DNA from: Gp1-AA122 sp036378535 | GTDB lineage: Bacteria > Acidobacteriota > Terriglobia > Terriglobales > Acidobacteriaceae | DNA: 64,000 nucleotides | Assembly: GCA_036378535.1 (NCBI GenBank) | Contig: DASUWH010000031.1 | Span: 1-64,000, forward strand | Reading direction: 5' to 3' | In this document: positions 60,623-64,000 of the stretch, piece after piece | How the letters are laid out: each line of letters starts with the position of its first letter | How positions within the stretch are numbered: position 1 is the first letter of the stretch | The notes under the pieces: generated by a model | What the model was told of the DNA's origin: nothing | Databases searched by the model: none | What the model saw: the letters and a program-made list of their open reading frames with translations, nothing else | Program-made: the position numbers and the translations under genes

Positions 60623-60861
60623 GACCGATTCATTACGGCTCCGGATGGCGCGAGGGTTTTTCACTTCAATTTTGGGTCACAGCTGCAGAACTGGACCGGG
60701 CTGCGTTTCCGTCCTGTCTTCCCAAAGGCAAGGAGACAAGCACTGGGGCACTCCGTCCCTTTGGATTGGCAGGACAAGGGGTCCGCGCGACGCTGTTGAT
60801 TGTTGTTCTTGCAGCCGGTCGCAAATAGGGCCATAATTGGCGGCGCTTAAGGAGGTGGTTC

Positions 60862-61581
60862 ATGCGGCAAATAGCAATCGTGGGCGTGCTCGCCCTCGTT
60901 GGGGCGATTGCTGGGCACACGGCTGGGCCGACCGATTGGTCGATCAATGCAACCGCGATCGAAGCGTGCAGTTGTCCGGAGTTCTGTATCTGCTACTTCA
61001 ACCCGCATCCGGCGGCGCATCATGACCACGGTCAAGCGGAGCATTACTGCAAGTTCAACAATGCTTACAAGGTGAATCACGGGCATTTCGGCGACACCAG
61101 CCTCGACGGAGCCAAGTTCTGGCTTACCGGCGATCTGGGCGGGGACTTTTCTCAGGGACAGATGAACTGGGTGCTGATCACGTTCGACAAGGCTACCAGC
61201 GCCGATCAACGCAAGGCGCTCGGTGAAATTCTCAACCATGTGTTCCCGGTGAAGTGGAAGTCACAGCAGGTTGCCGAGGGGAACATCGATACCTGGACGT
61301 TCGACAAGGACACTGCCCATGCCACTCTGAACGGGGGACGCACGGCGGAGGTCAGTCTAAAACGCTTTCAGGGAATGACCGATGACCCGGCGGTATTGAA
61401 GAACGTGCGTTACTGGGGTACGCCCCGCAACGATGGTTTCATCATGATGCCCAATGTGGTTGAGACCTATCACGAGGGCGACAAGGCTTTTGAGTTCAAA
61501 GGCACAAATGGATTCATGCTCACCTTTGACATGAATTCGAACGACGTGGCCGGCACTAAAGGCACGTCGATGGGACAGTAG
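60862..61581 (+). CDS. DUF1326 domain protein
   Basis: A 239-aa protein with a hydrophobic N-terminus (IAIVGVLALVGAIAGHTAG), probably a signal peptide, and the DUF1326 signature ACSCPEFCICYFN followed by His-rich AAHHDHGQAEHYC. GMTDDPAVLKNVRYWGTP is near the C-terminus. The Cys/His cluster suggests metal binding; the family has no proven function. The start is strong: AAGGAGGTGGTTC before ATG. Confidence 0.88.
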   Translation: MRQIAIVGVLALVGAIAGHTAGPTDWSINATAIEACSCPEFCICYFNPHPAAHHDHGQAEHYCKFNNAYKVNHGHFGDTSLDGAKFWLTGDLGGDFSQGQMNWVLITFDKATSADQRKALGEILNHVFPVKWKSQQVAEGNIDTWTFDKDTAHATLNGGRTAEVSLKRFQGMTDDPAVLKNVRYWGTPRNDGFIMMPNVVETYHEGDKAFEFKGTNGFMLTFDMNSNDVAGTKGTSMGQ

Positions 61582-61603
61582 TCTGAAATTGAGTTAAGTG
61601 GAC

Positions 61604-61636
61604 CCCATGTCTCGCAAAAGCGGCGAGGCATGGGGC
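61604..61636. repeat. Dispersed hairpin CATGTCTCGC/GCGAGGCATG
   Basis: An imperfect 10-bp stem followed by GGGGCACCC, related to 38956-38980. Both are the same orientation and both are intergenic. Confidence 0.65.
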
Positions 61637-61759
61637 ACCCCTCATCCTCTTGGGGTTCTCGCACCCGCGACAATCAGCACCACTTAACGTGTACAGCAGT
61701 GTCCGCGCCAGCCAAGATCCTTCGGCTTCGCTCCGAATGACAGCGCTGAAGCGAATTTA

Positions 61760-62407
61760 CTAGGCTTGGGTGGTTTGTTCTTTGGCAGTGGCGGCGATGT
61801 CCTGGGCGAGCTCGCGGCGGATCTCTTCGCCTTTGCGGGACTCCAGAACGCGGACACGGCGGGCGGCGATGTTGACGGCGTCGAGACGCAGCAGTTTTCC
61901 GCGGCGCACCTCGGTCTGAAAGCGGAACCAGTCAGTGCGGAAGAGACGGCCGCCAGCGTAGAAGGTGATGGAGGCGGCGATCTGTGCGTTGAGGTCGTCG
62001 ACCGTTCCGGCGAGCAGGCGCTCTCCGATGTTCTGCGTCCAGGTCATGCCGCCGACCAGCGGTTCATTCAGAAATTGACGTGTGAAGGGCGCGCCCAGGG
62101 TGGTGCGGCGAATCTGCATCATCTGCAGGAGCACGGAGATTTTAGCAAGATTCGTGACCACGATCCGGGCTTCGCTATCGGAGAGACGCTCCAGCTTGAT
62201 GTGCAGCTCAGGCGACCACTCGCGCTCGAACTCCTCGCGCGCCAGCGCCAGGCTGCGGTCCGTGGTTTCGGCATAGCGCAAAGTGGCGCGCGCCAGCACC
62301 AGGCTGAGAATGCAGGTGACCACCGTGGCGATCACTGGTATGTAGGCCATCAACAGCGAGACGGGCAGGCTCCAGCGGTTCAATTGCGCGATCGAGGATA
62401 AGTGCAT
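61760..62407 (-). CDS. Membrane-anchored hypothetical protein
   Basis: A 215-aa protein with one N-terminal transmembrane segment (LLMAYIPVIATVVTCILSLVL), followed by a charged helix and a beta-rich part (ELHIKLERLSDSEARIVVTN, ITFYAGGRLFRTDWFRFQ). The soluble domain probably lies on one face of the inner membrane. No family recognised. Confidence 0.72.
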   Translation of the reverse strand: MHLSSIAQLNRWSLPVSLLMAYIPVIATVVTCILSLVLARATLRYAETTDRSLALAREEFEREWSPELHIKLERLSDSEARIVVTNLAKISVLLQMMQIRRTTLGAPFTRQFLNEPLVGGMTWTQNIGERLLAGTVDDLNAQIAASITFYAGGRLFRTDWFRFQTEVRRGKLLRLDAVNIAARRVRVLESRKGEEIRRELAQDIAATAKEQTTQA

Positions 62408-62538
62408 AGGAACGGCAACTCCCCAAGCTGCGCGTAGTTTAGCTGGGAATGAGGCGGGAGAACAGGCACGGGGGACGGTGAACTAGTGACGTAGAACCTT
62501 GGTTACCAGAGAGTCGCGGCCTTTGGACTTTGGCCGTT

Positions 62539-62701
62539 GGGGAAACACAAGGTCCCTCGACTGCGCTCGGGATGACAGGTGGTGGGGCTCGATTTAGATA
62601 TTTGCCAATGACTGAGGGAGAGTCGTTGGGTTTTGTTCCTTGGTGGGTGGGGAAACGCAAGGTCCCTCGACTGCGCTCGGGATGACAGGGGTGGGGCTCG
62701 A
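62539..62701. repeat. Two direct copies of a ~50-bp repeat (CTCGGGATGACAGG)
   Basis: 62539-62590 and 62648-62701 share GGGGAAAC.CAAGGTCCCT followed by CGACTGCGCTCGGGATGACA and GTGGGGCTCGATT. Partial copies occur at 53201-53250 and, inverted, near 60030-60090. All are intergenic and outside the island. Confidence 0.75.
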
Positions 62702-62716
62702 TTAAACGACCAACGA

Positions 62717-63994
62717 CTAACAGTTCAGTTGCTCACGCGTGAGTTTCAGACCGTTGAGATTGCCGAGTACGGTGACGGCGATATTCTCGGGGCGGAAGAA
62801 ATCGTTGGCCAGATTCTGGAGATCGTCGGCGGTCACTTCCTCGACGCGTTCGATGAGCTCGTCGAGGCTGTAGAAGCGGTCGAAATACATCTCCTGACGG
62901 GCCAGGTTGGACATGCGAGCGGTGCTCGATTCCAGCGACAGCATCAGACTGCCTTTGAGCTGATCTTTGCAGCGGCGCAGTTCTTCGTCGGGAACTCGCG
63001 CCGACTTCAGGTTGCGGAATTCTGCAATGACCGACTCGACCACGCGGGCCGCGGATTCGCGCGAAGTACCGGCATAAACGCCGAGGCATCCGGTGTCGCG
63101 ATAGGGATTTAAATCGCTATAAATTGCGTAGACGAGGCCCTGGCGTTCGCGGATGTTCTGAAACAGGCGCGAGCTCATTCCGCCGCCCAGAACGGTGTTG
63201 AGAATGTAGGAAGCGTACCGCTTCTCATGTGCGATGGGATGGCAGGGGACTCCGATGCAGATCTGCACCTGCTCCAGCGACTTCTTATTGCGCATGATGA
63301 TGCGCGAGACCACCTTCGGCGGATTGCTGTGGTAGCCGTTGGAAACCGGCTGCATGTGCTGGAAATGCTTGATGACCAAATCGACGAAGCGCTGGTGGTT
63401 GATATTGCCGGCGGCGGCAATGATCATGTTGCCGGGACTGAAGCGCTGGCTGTAAGTATCGAAGACAACCTGCTGCTCAAACTTCCGAACCGTTTCTTTG
63501 GTTCCCAGGATCGGCTTGCCCAAGGGGTGATCCTTCCAGAAATTCTGAGTAAAGATTTCATGGACCAGATAATCGGGATTATCTTCGTCCATCTTGATTT
63601 CTTCCAGAATCACACCGCGCTCACGGCCGATATCCTTGATATTGAAGGTGGGATTCAGCACCAGGTCGCTGAGCACGTCCATGGCTATGGGCAGGTGTTC
63701 ATCGAGGACCTTGACGTTGAAACAGACGCATTCCTTGGCGGTAAAGGCATCCATATTGCCGCCGATGGAGTCTACCTGCCGGGCGATATCCTCGGCGCTG
63801 CGGTGCTTGGTTCCTTTGAAGACCATGTGCTCGATGAAATGGGAGATGCCATTCCATTCGGGGTCTTCGTCGCGCGAGCCGGTTTTGACCCAGATTCCGA
63901 CAGAAATGGAGCGGATATGCTGCATCTCCTCGGTGATCACCGTGAGACCGTTGGGCAACACCTGGCGGCGGATATGTCGGACGTCTTCTACCAT
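62717..63994 (-). CDS. M16 family zinc peptidase (pitrilysin-like)
   Basis: A 425-aa M16 peptidase. Inverted zinc motif HFIEHMVFKG (HxxEH) near residue 46, with the downstream Glu in the segment NMDAFTAKECVCF region about 75 residues later (ILEEIKMDEDNPDYLVHE). The second half is the non-catalytic paired domain with GGGMSSRLFQNIRERQGLVY, whose Arg/Tyr contribute to the active site. The family includes processing peptidases and PqqF/YmxG-like enzymes; YmxG is closest in length and sequence feel. The gene is complete; its ATG lies 6 bp from the window edge. Confidence 0.93.
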   Translation of the reverse strand: MVEDVRHIRRQVLPNGLTVITEEMQHIRSISVGIWVKTGSRDEDPEWNGISHFIEHMVFKGTKHRSAEDIARQVDSIGGNMDAFTAKECVCFNVKVLDEHLPIAMDVLSDLVLNPTFNIKDIGRERGVILEEIKMDEDNPDYLVHEIFTQNFWKDHPLGKPILGTKETVRKFEQQVVFDTYSQRFSPGNMIIAAAGNINHQRFVDLVIKHFQHMQPVSNGYHSNPPKVVSRIIMRNKKSLEQVQICIGVPCHPIAHEKRYASYILNTVLGGGMSSRLFQNIRERQGLVYAIYSDLNPYRDTGCLGVYAGTSRESAARVVESVIAEFRNLKSARVPDEELRRCKDQLKGSLMLSLESSTARMSNLARQEMYFDRFYSLDELIERVEEVTADDLQNLANDFFRPENIAVTVLGNLNGLKLTREQLNC

Positions 63995-64000
63995 TTTTCC

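Overview
The window looks like a chromosomal segment of an acidobacterium (Terriglobia-like soil lineage). This is inferred from gene content: Ser/Thr kinases fused to PD40 propellers, two ArsR/SRPBCC pairs, DUF899, DUF1326 and DUF4256 proteins, and dispersed intergenic palindromes. No rRNA or ribosomal marker is present to prove it.

Region 1 (about 108-33340) is an integrative island in tRNA-Asp(GTC). The 3' part of the tRNA (140-187) is repeated exactly, 48 bp, at 33293-33340. The tRNA-proximal end carries an intact tyrosine recombinase and an overlapping excisionase-like gene. Paired GGGTGCAA sites, 11 bp apart, sit just inside both ends. The cargo includes (a) a Cys-X3-repeat protein followed by a radical SAM/SPASM enzyme with an N-terminal PqqD-like segment; (b) a 1284-aa protein joining a NACHT-type NTPase, a helical repeat region and a C-terminal OLD-like TOPRIM domain, probably anti-phage; (c) an ArsR/SRPBCC pair and a frameshifted serine hydrolase; (d) an aminotransferase and a decaheme cytochrome fused to an outer-membrane barrel; (e) a lipocalin-like protein, a Tat-exported metallo-beta-lactamase-fold protein and a kinase-propeller; (f) a compact RiPP operon with two related Cys-rich precursors, a DUF692/MNIO oxidase, its partner protein and a glycosyltransferase whose C-terminus resembles that partner.

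Region 2 (33345-42161) starts with the wreck of a second tyrosine recombinase directly beyond the distal repeat, so this tRNA was hit more than once. Then come a GAF/PAS histidine kinase with two FixJ-like response regulators, small DUF genes, a second ArsR/SRPBCC operon and tRNA-Leu(TAA).

Region 3 (42459-50420) is ordinary accessory chromosome: aspartoacylase-like, aldo/keto reductase, cupin, DUF385, beta-barrel, CBS and SYLF proteins, and a truncated phosphoesterase.

Region 4 (50467-58512, minus strand) is a catabolic cluster: aldehyde dehydrogenase, FadR-type GntR regulator with a palindromic operator, hydroxyisobutyrate-dehydrogenase-like enzyme, E1 alpha, E1 beta, an M24 peptidase-fold protein and E2 of a 2-oxoacid dehydrogenase complex, without E3.

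Region 5 (58694-63994) holds an exported alpha/beta hydrolase, a membrane protein, a DUF1326 protein, a membrane-anchored hypothetical and an M16 peptidase, separated by repeat-rich spacers.
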